A stretch of 64,000 nt of DNA from positions 400,177 to 464,176 of the forward strand of contig VXAA01006455.1 of assembly GCA_013399115.1 (NCBI GenBank), read 5' to 3'. The notes below the pieces were generated by a model. It did no database searches, was not told the origin of the DNA, and saw only the letters and a list, made by a program, of their open reading frames with translations. This DNA is from Anseranas semipalmata. Its lineage: Eukaryota; Chordata; Aves; Anseriformes; Anseranatidae. Below, piece by piece: positions 47,494 to 60,210 of this stretch. The first letter of the stretch is position 1; each line of letters opens with the position of its first letter. The translations under genes and the position numbers were made by a program.

Positions 47494-50400
47494 CTGCTTT
47501 CTTCTCTTCTCTGTATCCCCAGCTTCTAACCTTACAGCAGATGTTGGAGGACCCATACTGCTATTTTCTGAGTCTCTCAACAGCTACCATTAAGGAACAC
47601 TAGAAGGTACTAAATCTCCTAAATGAGAGATGTGGCAGTGCTACTGTTAGCACAATGTTTTCTATTTCTTGTCTTCTGAGACTGCCATGCAAACTGGAAT
47701 AAGTGTAAATTAGTCTTTTCACTGGCTCAGCAAGAAGGAAAAAACAGACGTCTTTATGCTCCTCTTATACATATCTGTATTTTCCTTCCTCATGATTAAT
47801 TAATTATACTCAGATTCAACAAAATAGAATTGTACATTAGAAGGATGAAGTACTCAAGATCATGATAAGTTTGCTTGGACACTACCTAAATCCCACTTAA
47901 CTATGTGCATTAAGTCCAAGTCTTTAATTTCATGACTGGATACTATTTTTCCACTAGACCCCTGCCTCAATCACTGCACAGGATAAAGAGTGCTCACTGA
48001 ACAAGAAGTTATTCAGTCTTTCATTTAATCCCTGTCTTTTAATGTGTGGACTTGTGCCTTATCTACTGTGAGGACTATACAAACTCAGCTCTGCATCCAA
48101 AATGACTTATTTCTTCAATGGCTTTTCTTTCTCTTTCCTGTGGAGCTCATCAATGCAGTATCTGATGAATGCCTCTGAGGTGAGGTATATTAACCCTTGT
48201 TAATACCTGTAGCATTGAAGACTTCACTAAGTGTAGGTATTTGGTGTGAAGCACTGATCTTTCAGAGTACTGAGCATTATACAGTCTTTCATATTCAAAG
48301 TACAGCTTCCTTTGACTTCTGTTGCATAGAAAATGAAGCAGCTGGTTCTCAGACTGGGTACCCAGCAAACCAGGAACATACAATTAACAGCCCACCTACA
48401 AACACCAGGAATGCATTGGCAGAACCAGTTTTGAAGGTGGTACCAGCTCCCTGCAGAATACCTCCCTTTCCTTCCACAGCTCCAATTTCTATACGCCTTC
48501 CAACTTCTGTTACAAGCCAAGGCAGGAATTTATTGACGATGAATGCATCACAGTACAGTCCTGATTCATCTCCAAAGCCGGTCCTTCATTTGCCTTGAAA
48601 AAGATGATAATTTTATAGAGAAAAAAAAGTCCTTCAGAGAAAACAATATATATAGCCCATGGGGCCAAAGCAAGTTTGCCAATATAACCGTATTTCTGGC
48701 ATTTCCTGCCCCTGTAGTAATTGATTTCTCAATCTGAATATTCTTCTTATATATTTTATGTAATTTCAGGTGGATTTATGTTTACACTTCCATGAGATAT
48801 CAGCAGGCCTGGAACCCTCCTATGTATTAAAAAGCCTCAACTGCTGAACTAGGTGACAGCTGACAGCTGCAGCCAGCTGCCACCTTTTGTACATACAAGC
48901 AATAGAGAAGGAGGAGGTGACTCACAATTTACCCTGAGGTTTTGCTAGTATTTGTTGCTGGTGAGGAACAGTGAGATTCAGGAGCACTGCAATCCTTTCC
49001 TGCACTACAGGAGAGTTCTGCTCTCATGTGCTCACACTCTTTTTGCCATGCTCTTCTCTCATCAGACAATCCTGTTCCCTTCTAGCAGTGTTTACCCTGG
49101 GCTTTCCTCATCCAACCTTCTTCGTTTTCATTCCCACACCGTGATTCTCACCCCTTGCTCCCTACCGAAGTAGCCCAACACTGTTCCATTTCATCCTGCT
49201 GTGGTCTAACCACCTAAACCAGACTTTGCCAGTCTCCAGCATCATTGCTAGCCCCTCTCCTGGTACTGACCTCCTCTTTCCTTACCTTGCTCCTATTAAT
49301 GTCCTCCACTGTCACTGTACAACCACCAAGACCCCTCTCCCCACTTGAATCCCCTCAACTGTTCGCTGATGCCCATCAAAGGCACCCCGCAGCCCCCACA
49401 TCATTTGGCATGGCTCACTGCATCGCACTGCTTAGGTGAGGTGCAGGCCTGGGTGCGGGGGCATAGCGTGGACAGAGCCTTCCCTCTGTCAGATCCTTCA
49501 GCTTTACGAGAATTTGTGCTAGTAATGTGCTCAAAATGTGTTACACAGAAAAGAGGCAAATGATAATTGCTTTTGTTTAGGGCTGCAAAATAGAATTCAT
49601 GAATGGAAAATGAAGCAGTAAGAATAAATATTATGCTCAGTAAATGTGCAGGAATTTTCATTGCCCAGCATCTCATTCTTTGCATAGGAGAAGCAAACAC
49701 AGGGCTTTTCCACAAATGGAAGGAATGCTGGAGAGGAAGATTCAGCTAAAGTCTTGGAATCATGATTTTTCTATGGAATTATTTAACCAATCCTATTAGA
49801 CTCTTTGCTTGTTCCTCCACACACACCTTAATGAAAATATTTTCCTCGTCTTCCCCTGCACTCACCCCACTACTATAAGGATTTTGGCTATTCAGTGACA
49901 AAAGCAGCACCATCAGGAATAGAAATAATAACACTCCACAAGGGTTATAACACAACATTATAAATAAGCTTTAGGACATGCAAGGGTGTGTGTTTGTGCT
50001 CTCTATTAATCATACAACTTGGTGTCTTCCTAGGCACTTGGCCAAAAGAAAAATGTTGTCAACTCCCTCAAGGTGTTATTGTTACAGGACAAGTCGATGT
50101 ATGCCCTCAGGTATCTTGTAATCTAATTATTTATAGAGGTATGTCAAAGGAAAAATCTCTGAAACTATGGCAGTTATTTTTGATCATAAAGTCTTAACTC
50201 TGCTCCCTTGTGCTAATGCATTGCTTTATTCACAGTAATAAATGCTTGCATAATGAGAGACCCACATAAATACTCAGTTTGGTTTTGGCTCCTATTGTAC
50301 AGAAATAATCTCTACAGAGGACAGTTCATAGCTTAAAATGCACAAAACCAACACTGGATGTTACAGGTATGTAACAACCAGGAAGAACCAGTATGGCTCG

Positions 50401-52199
50401 CTTAGCTATGTCTTTCCTTTCTGTTAATAATTTTTATAGAAGGAGCGAGGAAATAGGAGGAATGTGTGTAGGCACAAGCAAAGTGAGGCCAAGTGGACTG
50501 ATAAAGCTCCCGGTGACTCAGCCGTGTAAGCTTGGCTGTGTAAGCAGAACAAAGCAAGGCAGTTGGAGAAATACGGGTAACATATTGGACCTTTAACCTG
50601 GGGAATCCTTCACCTGGTGAAATGAGGCATTGGGGAAATCGCGAACTTGTTCCAGCCTTAAAGGGAAAATTAAGCAAAGTGAAAATCTCCACTGACACTG
50701 CGGTGAGTTATCTTGTATGAAGTACACCAGCACAAAGCAGAAAGCTGTCCTCACTGCACAGGGGAACGGGGAGCCCGCTGAAAGGAGTACCCTGAGGAGG
50801 TGCTGTGGTCAGATTCACGTGCTGGGGAAATCACAACCACATATGGAAAGGATGTGACACTGCAGAAGTCAAGGACAGGAGAAAGGAGTTGCTGCAGTCA
50901 AGTACGGGGTGGCAGGGGCTCATACTTGAATTCTAATATTACAAAATGTACATAAAATGTAGGTTCCCTCCCTACAGTTCTTGTCTTTTAGGAGCCTAAC
51001 TGAGCAAATGTCTTATTGCAGAACAATCCTTGTGCATGTGACAACACAGGAACATGTGACATGCACAAAATAGCATTTTTTGTTTCTTTTCACCAAAGAC
51101 AGAAAATTAATAACAGGACAGTCCAAACAGCTCCAGCTACACTGACTCCTTGAAACTGACTGTCCCTCTGACCATAAAAGGGGCTCATTTAAGAGCTGTA
51201 ACTTTGTACAGAAGCTGCTCCCAAAGCTGATGAAACTTTAATAGTGGACAAAATAGCCAAAGAGTAGCCTGTTATCCAGAAACGACACAGAAATGCCCCA
51301 GTCTGGAGGTCCCGCTGACTGATCTCAGCAATTCAGCTTATCCGCGGTAGATCTATCTCAATACAGCAGTTGCTATCACACAACAGCTCCCCTTTTACCT
51401 ATATGTATGAAAGAGCGCATGGTTTCTGACACTGCCAGCCCGGGTTTGAGCTGGTTCAGATGCACTTCACTCCTCGGAGCACCAAACCAGGACATATCCC
51501 CTTACTCGCAGGTCAGCCTGTTACTCCGACGAGAGCTCACAGCTCCAGCTGTCTGCGAAGTCGCAGGCAGGGCTTGTGCTGGGGTGGGCAGGAGGAGACT
51601 GGTCTCTTCAGAGAGCACTGCACTGAGGATGGACAAAGGGACCCCCCTACCCTCCTCCCTCCAACTCCTCGCACGGAGCCAACCTCTGTTCACAAGGAAC
51701 CATTAAACACAAACAAAGTGCAACGCTAATCAGAAAGAAAAGGATCCTAGTGCTCTGTCTCATTACACTGCTAGCTCCTAATAAATTCTCAGCTAAAAAA
51801 CAGAAGGTCAGTTAATCCAGGGAGCTAATTAGGCTCTGCAACTGTACACTGGAGTTAAAGCCAGATTCCCCCAAACCAGCAATGGCACTGGTTAGGGAAA
51901 CCTGAGCAGTAAAAAGACTGATTTACGGCAGAAAAGAAAATCCCCACAGTTAAAACCAATAACAACACAGATATTAAATAATTTAAAGACTGTGCTTGTG
52001 GCCAGGCCCTGTCCTAACCTCTACCAAGGTACACTCACAAAGGGAAGGAAAAAGCCCTCACTCCCCCCATACCCTTTCTTGTTCGGCTCCCCTATCTGGA
52101 AGCGTTACAGGAACAACAGTTTGGCTCAGCTTATCTCTGCGAAGCAATGCGGTTGCTTTCAATGAGAAGACAACAGCCGTATCCACTTCTGGAGTAGCT

Positions 52200-52900
52200 T
52201 AGGAGCCTGCCTGCCTCTGCTGGGCTGCCTGCGTCCTGGGGACGAACAGGGTGGAGAGGGGCTGGCCATCACCCGCGCAACAGGGGAAACAGCGCAGCAA
52301 GAAAGAAACACGAGGACACGTCCCCACGTTCTGGAAGCCACCCTCACACCAGCCCCTCTGGTGGCTAATCTGGGTGGGTGCTGGCCTGAGCACAGCAAGG
52401 AGGCGGCCAGCGAGGGCATTTGCAACACCCCTCTGTCAGCACGAAGAGTGGGATCCGCTCCCCTCGCTCAGCGCCTTTGCCTTCTGCGCTGCCGCCCCCC
52501 AGCTCCCTCCCTGTTTTGCAGGATGGGGCCCTCGGGAAAGGCCGATTACAGCGAGGCTCTCCGCTCCGCGTTCAAGAGGCTAACCAAAGGGGGTGCTTTT
52601 CAGAAAGCCGCAGCTCCCTGCAGCCCAGCTGCTGCCAGCGCCGCCGGCTGGGGTCACGCACGCTGAAGAGCCACCTCCGGTGACAGCCCCGCGGAGAGGA
52701 CAGGGCAGCGGCCACCTCAGCTCTTGTCTCAGCGCGAGCAGCAAGCGCTTGCCCGCCAGACCGGCACGGCTCTCGTCTTACGCACACCCCGACAGCTGGG
52801 TGACCATTTCGGCTGCCTCCCCGGTGAATACAGCACGGTGGTTTGGAAGGGGGACAGAAATGCTGGTCCCTGCTGTGCACCCGCTAGCCTGAGGAGCAAG
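52200..52900. promoter_or_regulatory. Intronic CpG-rich patch
   Basis: The stretch is clearly richer in G, C and CpG than its AT-rich surroundings, most densely at about 52440-52800 (for example 'cgctccgcgttc', 'gcgccgccggc', 'cccgcggag', 'cagcgcgagcag'). In birds such patches often mark promoters. It lies about 8 kb upstream, in KIF26B orientation, of the last motor exon, so it could be an internal promoter, an unannotated transcript start on either strand or simply a GC-rich intron island. The overlapping open frames on both strands are expected from the low stop-codon density and show no known domain. Confidence 0.45.
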
Positions 52901-53430
52901 CAGCAGCACTCTGCCCTTTGCTTTCAAGGAGTGTTATGATTCATATGTACTGAGAGTGGAATACCAGGGTTATTTCCTCACACAGAAAATTAACTTCAAA
53001 TGTTTGTAATTGATCCATGAATATTCATGATCTTTTGGGAGGATTTCATAATTACTTCATTCTGGTTAGACTCATTTGATCTGCAGTAGAGACAGCAGTA
53101 GTTTACACTCCTTCATCAAGACGCCAACAATTTGGCAGCGTGACCTTCCCAGCTTCCTGTGCTGAAGAGCGGCTCTAGTTATCCTAATTGCAATCCCAAA
53201 TGGAGTGGTACCTGAAAGTAAATTGACTGCTGTTCAGTTTTAGAAACCACTCCACTTGGAACTGCTGCTAGTGTAAACAGATGACATCTCCAGGAAACTG
53301 GAAGGTCACTCAGCAAAATACTTTGCATTTTGATAAGTAAGATTTTATATGCCAGCCCCCTGCAGCCTTCAACCCACAGCATTATCGTAGAGGACAGAGA
53401 AAGTGCACACACTCCTGCACAGAAAAAAGG

Positions 53431-53446
53431 AAAAAAAAAAAAAAAA
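53431..53446. repeat. Poly-A run (16)
   Basis: Uninterrupted A16 in the KIF26B intron, preceded by a shorter A run. Confidence 0.8.
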
Positions 53447-54744
53447 TAAAGGCAGACTTCAGCTGTCATTAACACTATGAAAATTATACATGCCATATAT
53501 GCTACCCACTAGACCTACTCTAGAAGAAAGTTAGGCTTAAAAGCTTATTCTGCCTATATGTCTGTGCACAAGCTTCCCTCATCGCCTCCAGCGATAAACT
53601 TTTAGGCTGTTGGCCAATTTTAAGAAACTTCAAGAAAACAATTTAAAAGCCTCAAAGATACTAAGTCTCTGTAAGTGTTGCGAGAATCAATGGCTGGGTG
53701 GATGGATAGAAATCTTGTGTTCCCACAGCAACATGACTGAGAGTCCTTAAACTCTGCCCTTGAACACACCAGAGAAAGCACACAGGTAAGAGAAATTCCC
53801 AACCACAGGGCAACTTTCAGCCAATATTTATACCTTTTTGGATGCCAAAATTAGAGACAAATTGTTAGAAACACAATTTTCTCGACACCCATGCTCTTAG
53901 AACTGTTCGTTTAGATCAATAGACCAAAAAATACGCGCTCCCATGAAAATGGATCCTGGCTATAAACTGTCAAAACACAAAGTAAAACAGTGAAAATATT
54001 CACTTAACAACATTAGAGCAAAGTATACAGTCAGAGGCCTCAAGACTGACTGCCATCCCTGGTAATCACTTCATTACCTCTTTAAAGTTCCTCTTCATAT
54101 ACAGCTCCAAACTCTCCTTCACAGAGAAGCATGAAACTGTTAAAAGCTGCTAAAAGAAGCAATACCTCATCATTGGCAGGGAAGATGGACTTTGCTACAG
54201 ACAATTGATGTGCTAACTTAGGTTGGGAATCAGGCAGATGAAGCAAATTCCAAACCTGGGGAATTTTCATGTATCATTTCCCATTTACCCACATGCCTGA
54301 GTTGCTCAGCTCCAAACCATGTAGGAGTTCAGGACTGATATTTTGGAATACCATATTGACATGTACAGGTAATCCATGTAGATCCTAGACACCTGGAAAA
54401 TCCCACTAAAGTCAGCAGATACTGTGTGTGTCCATCACCTTCCAAAAATCTGGGTAAGCGACAAGGTAGCTAAATCTGGACTTAGTTGTCTAACTACACA
54501 CTCCTTCTCTTTTGAGAAGAGTAAGAAAGCTGAGCTTCTCCTTTATATCTATATTCTTCCAAAAAGCATAATGGACTAGAAAGCTGGTTTCACTTCTCAG
54601 ATTCCATTTTGCTTTACTATTCAATATATAGTTTCAGGGTCAAAATAAGTTTCTTAGACACCTGCAACGATGTTTGCAGAACCAGATGAATGCAGTGTTC
54701 TCTGGCCCATAAGTCCTTCGCCTCTATATTTGTGCTGCCAACAA

Positions 54745-54790
54745 CCAACAGGGGGTGAGCTCACCCCTGCCAACAGGGACGGGGTGAGCT
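54745..54790. repeat. Near-tandem duplication with a 16-bp palindrome
   Basis: A unit containing CCAACAGGG...GGGTGAGCT occurs at 54745-54761 and again at 54770-54790, where the second copy has four extra bases. Inside lies the perfect palindrome GGGGTGAGCTCACCCC (54752-54767). Confidence 0.8.
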
Positions 54791-55054
54791 TGTTAGGAAC
54801 TGGAAAGAGACCACAAACTCATTTCACATAAAAATTAATGGCCATCAGACAGCAACAACTTTTGTCCACAGATGGGCTGAGCTAGCCTCACAATGGGCTG
54901 ATTTAGAGATGTGATGAAACAGACTGAGTGACAACAGTGATGATGCTGTCTTGCACCGTAATTAAAGATCACAGATGAAAAAAAATCTCTACCCATGACT
55001 GGTTTTGGTGATGTCTGAAAACAAGCCCCAAAACTGAGATTTTTATGAGCTGAA

Positions 55055-55145
55055 AACCACGGCAGTGTGGTCCAAACTCAGCTGTCACTGAAGTCAACAG
55101 AAAGGCTCCAATAAGCTTCAGCAGGATTTGAATTGGGTTTTTAGA
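55055..55145 (+). repeat. Ancient amniote repeat fragment ('actgaagtcaa ... ttcagcaggatttg' type)
   Basis: 'ggtccaaactcagctgtcac' followed by 'tgaagtcaacagaaaggctc' and 'agcttcagcaggatttgaat' resembles an old repeat tail abundant in turtles, crocodilians and other amniotes, in which 'tgaagtcaatgg' and 'gacttcagcaggatttgg' words recur. The family is not certain. Confidence 0.45.
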
Positions 55146-56267
55146 TTTAGTGATTGGATGCATGAGATGATGAATAGAATAATCCCTTCTTGAAGTCAAA
55201 TATATGGCAATGAAGCTAAACCATGGAACCACAGGCAGTTTTATGATGTGTTTAAAAGTTTTTGGCAGCACAGGGCCAAATCTAGCAGCTGCTGCAGGGC
55301 AGTGGGAATTTTCTCATCTATAAACACAGGCACAAGAAAACTAAATGTTTGGTTCTTTTACCCCCCTCACACTTCATCATACTTTATTCATAGAGGATGC
55401 AAAATAAAACCTGAGGGACCCCAGTCACCATGCAAATACTTCTTATCGTAAGTAAAAGTGGCCAAATCAATATATAATGATTTTAAATGTATATATATTT
55501 GTCATGTAAACCATTTGGAGATCGGCCGTATCAAATACATTTATCTTCATCTATGCAGCAATTTAAAATATTAATGATGCACATGCATTTTTCATATTAT
55601 CTGAAGTTTTGCTCCCCCTTTAAATGGATTCTTTATTTTAGTGGGATTTGTTTTGCCCACTATAACACCATTAATTAGACAAGCTCCTCAATAGACTCTC
55701 ATATCTCCAACACTTCAGAGATCTCTTAATAGCCTGTGACAGCAAAGGAAAGGAACTCTTTTAAACTTGCCGTTTTGTCACTGCTATATAGCTTGCAGTT
55801 TTACCTGAGGTAACCAGAGCATGCTTTAGAGTTCGATAGGCATCTATTACACCCAGAAAATCAACTGTAAATTTGAGTATTTCCATGCTAATAGCTGCCT
55901 CTCCAGAAGATTGGCAGTCAGAACAGGCTTGTGAGTGCCAGAAAGCAAAATACAACTACAAATGGTTGTATGTATTTAGCCTTAAATGATAAAAAGATAT
56001 CTATTAAAGAGTCAGCTGTTCAAAATCCCAGAAGCATTAAAATAAAATTTCAAACACAAGCTGAGCCAGTCTTTCATAAAAAGCCCCTTTCAACCTTCAA
56101 CCATCTTCAGAAAACCTCAAACTGGACTCATTTACAATGCGCCTGGAAGGCCCCTGTTCTGTTTACAGAGCTGCTGCTGAAGCTCAGTAATTCCTGCAGC
56201 TGAAAATAGTTGAGGCTGCAAGAATATTTTGGCAAAGTTCTTGTTCTAGTCTTACACTCTCTACTTG

Positions 56268-56348
56268 TCATCTGCTGTTGAATTTAGTCAGACAGGATAC
56301 TAGAGGGACATTTGGCCTGAATCAGTATGGCCATTCTTATGTTCTTAA
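56268..56348 (+). repeat. Sauropsid SINE/CR1-like tail
   Basis: 'ggatactagagggacatttg' then 'gcctgaatcagtatggccat' then 'tcttatgttctta' matches, by eye, the 3' tail 'ggctagatggacctttggtctgacccagtatggc...ttcttatgttctta' seen in turtle Pol III SINEs and related CR1-like LINEs. The copy is diverged and only the tail is visible. Confidence 0.6.
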
Positions 56349-57203
56349 CGTTGTGTTGTTGTGGTTTACAACAAGGCTCTGCAGCCTCCCTCCTGCATCC
56401 CCTCCGCATGCCTGCCGCACTCTCCTAAGGATGGGGAAATGCGTTCCTCAGAATCCCATTAATCCCTGGTTGATGTGTCTGGAGACACAGGAGAGGCCGA
56501 GAGGAAAGACGGTCATTCTGTTAAGGACAGCATATGGACAACAACTACAGAAGGAGAAGGAGGAAAGAGGAACACGTCATTTGTTTCTGTAAGCCTGATC
56601 CCTGTGAGACTGTCATCAAAAGGGGGTGTTGCTTGGGGTGAGAAGAAACTGAATTGTCATCTCCTGCTCCTACCCACTAGAGAGAATCTCATAATACTCC
56701 TTAAACATTTACAAGACCCATCCTTAATAACCTGAGGGCTTCCTAGCACTGCCCACAAACACTTCCATTTCAGAGCAGCATGCTAGAAGCCATCTACTCC
56801 CCTATTTGCCCATGTCCCAGCATGGCCCTTTGGTTTCTACTACTCTCACTCCCCAGGAACAGGAATATTCCTGTTGCACTTACAGGCAACACATTGCTGC
56901 TCATGCTTTCTCTATTGTCTCATTCTATTTGGGTATGGAAGCCAAATTCATTTAATCTTCTCTCACAAGAAGTGTTATCCTGGTCCCCTCATCAGCCTTA
57001 CATGTTTCAGCCTGAATTCATCCTTCATCCATGTAGGTGACCAGAGCTGCATCCAGGAGAGGAATCACTAGTCCTAATATTAACGCATAGGGACATTAAC
57101 ATTTTTCTGTTTTCATTCCTCATGCTTCTGCAGACTTCATTACCTTCTCTCTGTTGCATCACCTGTGGACACCCATGACCATTAACCAATATGCCTAAAT
57201 CAG

Positions 57204-57218
57204 CACACACACACACAC
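57204..57218. repeat. (CA)n microsatellite
   Basis: A short uninterrupted CA run of seven and a half units in the KIF26B intron. Confidence 0.85.
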
Positions 57219-58239
57219 TCCTCTGTCTAGCTGATGAGCTCCCAGATTTCAGCAGAAATTGTTAGCAGTCTGTCAGAGCAAGCCCTTGCACAGGCCATTA
57301 ATGCCATTGCCATTACTCCAGCCCTTAAGGTCCTGCAGCTGCTCCCACCTGATGTTCTCCCTTTGTACAGATGATGGCTCTTAGCTCTGCACAACCAGCC
57401 ACTGTGATTAGCATGCTCCTGCTTTGTGTGTCAAGGTTGCTGATAATAACATGAAATAAAATCTCTCCCCAAACTGATCCTTGAGGAACTTCCCTGGTGG
57501 CCTTTCCTCTACTCTGATAGCTCCCACTTCAATGCAAGCAACTGCTGTCTCATCAGTCTTCACTATCAGATGCATCTTACAGCTCCCTGTCTTCTTCAGC
57601 TTAACAAATAATTTCTCATGGGGCACCAATTCAGTTATTTACTCGGGTCTAGACAGATGACATTTACCACTGTTCTTTCACCTAGAAAATCAGACATTAG
57701 GCATCGTTACGCATAAAAGAGATGGTGAGGGTTGTATGCAGGGCTGTCATGGAGGAGTGCTGAATTTAAATGCACAAATGGCTATTCCAGATTTCCACAC
57801 TGTGGGAACAGTCAAGCAATGTCAAGGCTCCCCCTCCAAGAAGACAATATCTGGTGTCTGTATTTACTCTAAAGTGAGTTTTAACTCACTCAGGCCTTCA
57901 GATTTGTCCCTCCAACATGTGAATGCTAATAACTGAATTTGTGTTGTAGCAGGACTTAACAGTTCAATGATAACTTTTGCAGCTATTGCAACAGCAAAAA
58001 ATTGATCATTTAATTCAGACAATCTAGCAGTGAACTCATTTCAGCTCCTCTCTTCTCTCCATCCTCCATACACACTGATGAGCAAATCATTTAGAGAGGG
58101 GTTTGTCTGCTGACTGTATGGATTTTACTCAGCAGGAAAACATATTCATCTAATTGCACTCCAAATGGTAAGGATCTGTATAAATGAACAAGTTGTTCTA
58201 TGAATAGAGGAATAAATGAAGACCGGTTTCCTATGGATT

Positions 58240-58485
58240 TGTGACCCGCGTTCCTCCATTTCCTACCCTTCTGTTGTCTCCTCTTCTCCCTGCTCCCTGT
58301 GACCCCACCTTGGTGCACCCACCTACCTCGTGAGCTCCAGCTCCTCCTCTCCCCGCTGCCGTGTGATAGCAGCAGGCAGTGCAGCACACCACGTCACCGC
58401 TGGCCTCGCGCCTTCGTGGCCCAGCCGGAGCGGGCGCCTGCGTCTGCCCTGCTCCTCGCCCAGCCCCAGGAGCCTTGCATAGGCT
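58240..58485. promoter_or_regulatory. Small CpG-rich patch
   Basis: About 240 bp richer in CpG than its surroundings ('ccggagcgggcgcctgcg', 'cctcgcgccttcg'). It is below the size usually asked of a CpG island. Flanking DNA is AT-rich. Function unknown. Confidence 0.3.
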
Positions 58486-60170
58486 TCAGATACCTGAAGG
58501 CCTGTCCCCATGTTAAATCTGATTGGAAATGGTTGATTAAATGGCCAATTAAGACACCTATTGGGATGACTGGAAAAGAGATGTGTGGTGATGTGTGCAT
58601 CAGTCACTTAGAAAGTGGCTAAAAATCTCTTGCAGCATGTATGTCAGAGCCTGTCCTGCTCTTGGAGCTTGTCAGACTCCACAGTTTTGAAACACAACAT
58701 TGTGAAAAGCAATCGTTCCCACCACCAGTGACCAAGGACAGACAGGACTTTTCCCATATTAGCATTATGAGAGTGATTAGAGCCACCTAATTATAGCTGT
58801 GCGATGACAAAAATCTCAGCTCACAGATGTCAAGTTAGCCAGGCTTTTAAGTCCTTCATGTCCTGTGGTTTAGATTATTCCTGCTTTATAACTTTTCAGA
58901 TCCATATTATGATTTTATGTCCAATTAATTCTGTGGGAGGATAGCTGTTCTCAGATGAACATGAAGTAAATACAATCAATAACAAATGGGCTGTTATGAG
59001 AGTTCAAGTCTTTATGGTATTGTTAATATTTTCCAGTAGCCCAGATTTAGTTTTTTTTGTTTTTTTTTAATGATGTATGACATTAAATACATAGCAAATG
59101 GCTTAAAGGTCCTGTCCTGTTTTCAAAGCTGCTACTGTATCAGTTTCCAAAAAAGTAAATTATGACACAAAAGGGACCAAAGAAATTTTGACAACCCATG
59201 AATACTCCCTCAGCGCAACAAATTTGCATATAGTTTAGCTAAGAGGTGTATTTGACCCAGGCATTTATAATTAACTCTTAACTTGTCATACATAAAGAAA
59301 AGCTTTATTTTAATTTCAATGTTTTTGTTGCAATGTAATTCCAAGAAACACCAATTAGCTATCAAATGCTGACAACTTGCACTTATCACTGATTAGGGCT
59401 AGATATGAACTATAAACCTAGCACATTACCATAGTGCAACAGCTCATTACCAGTCTAGCTTTCCCAGCTAATCTTTTCTACTAATTTTTATTTAGGGACC
59501 TTCTGGCTAGCTCATATGAAAATTATACGCTAATGATCTGAGCAGAATTGAGAGCTTTAAACTGTAACACAGGAGAAAAAATAATTCTATTTGATCTCTT
59601 TATGTTATGATAGATGCCATTTAATCAATTAGCACAGCAGTACACATCATCCCAATTCAGACCTAGCAAATATGAAAGAAAACATAAAAGGGTGAGAGCT
59701 TCACACATCTCTAGACCTTCTCCACCATGTAAAAGAGCATCATATATGATAAGAGAGAATGTGTAAGAGCACAGTCACTGAGACAGCAGTCAAGACACTA
59801 TTTCCTGTGGGTCTCCTGCAAGTCTAGCATAGCGGACTGCCAAGGATGTGACTGCAGATACGAGGTGGGGCATGTCAGAGATAGGGCACAGCACTGTGCA
59901 CTGTGTCCTGCGAAGACGCCAGGCAGGAGGGTGGCCCAACAGGCATCCTGTGGTACCTACTGCCAGTTAAGCCTCCAGAAGGTTTTCCATGGGATGCTGG
60001 GCCCCTGGAATGGCCCGGAATCAGAAATGTGGCTTCTAATGATTTCTGCTTCCTTCAGCCCTACCCTTCTTGAGATTGTGAAAGTGTTCAGCTGCATCCA
60101 GAGTTCAGATCCTGAGCAACCATGGACTACAGATGCTGCAGCAGTGACAACGAGTGCTTCATAGTTATTT

Positions 60171-60210
60171 GCTAGAATTATATGCTAGAATTACATAGAA
60201 TTATATGATA
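60171..60210. repeat. Degenerate tandem 'tagaattatatg' repeat
   Basis: Three near copies of a roughly 13-bp unit ('gctagaattatat', 'gctagaattacat', 'agaattatatga') lie side by side in AT-rich intron DNA. Confidence 0.7.

Noticed and set aside
52361..52683. Open frames on the plus strand in the CpG-rich patch, including one starting at 52523
   Set aside because: Many overlapping frames are expected in GC-rich DNA. No domain is recognised. Kept only as part of the promoter hypothesis.
58091..58607. Minus-strand frames in the smaller CpG-rich patch
   Set aside because: No kinesin-like or other known motif. Not an upstream KIF26B exon.
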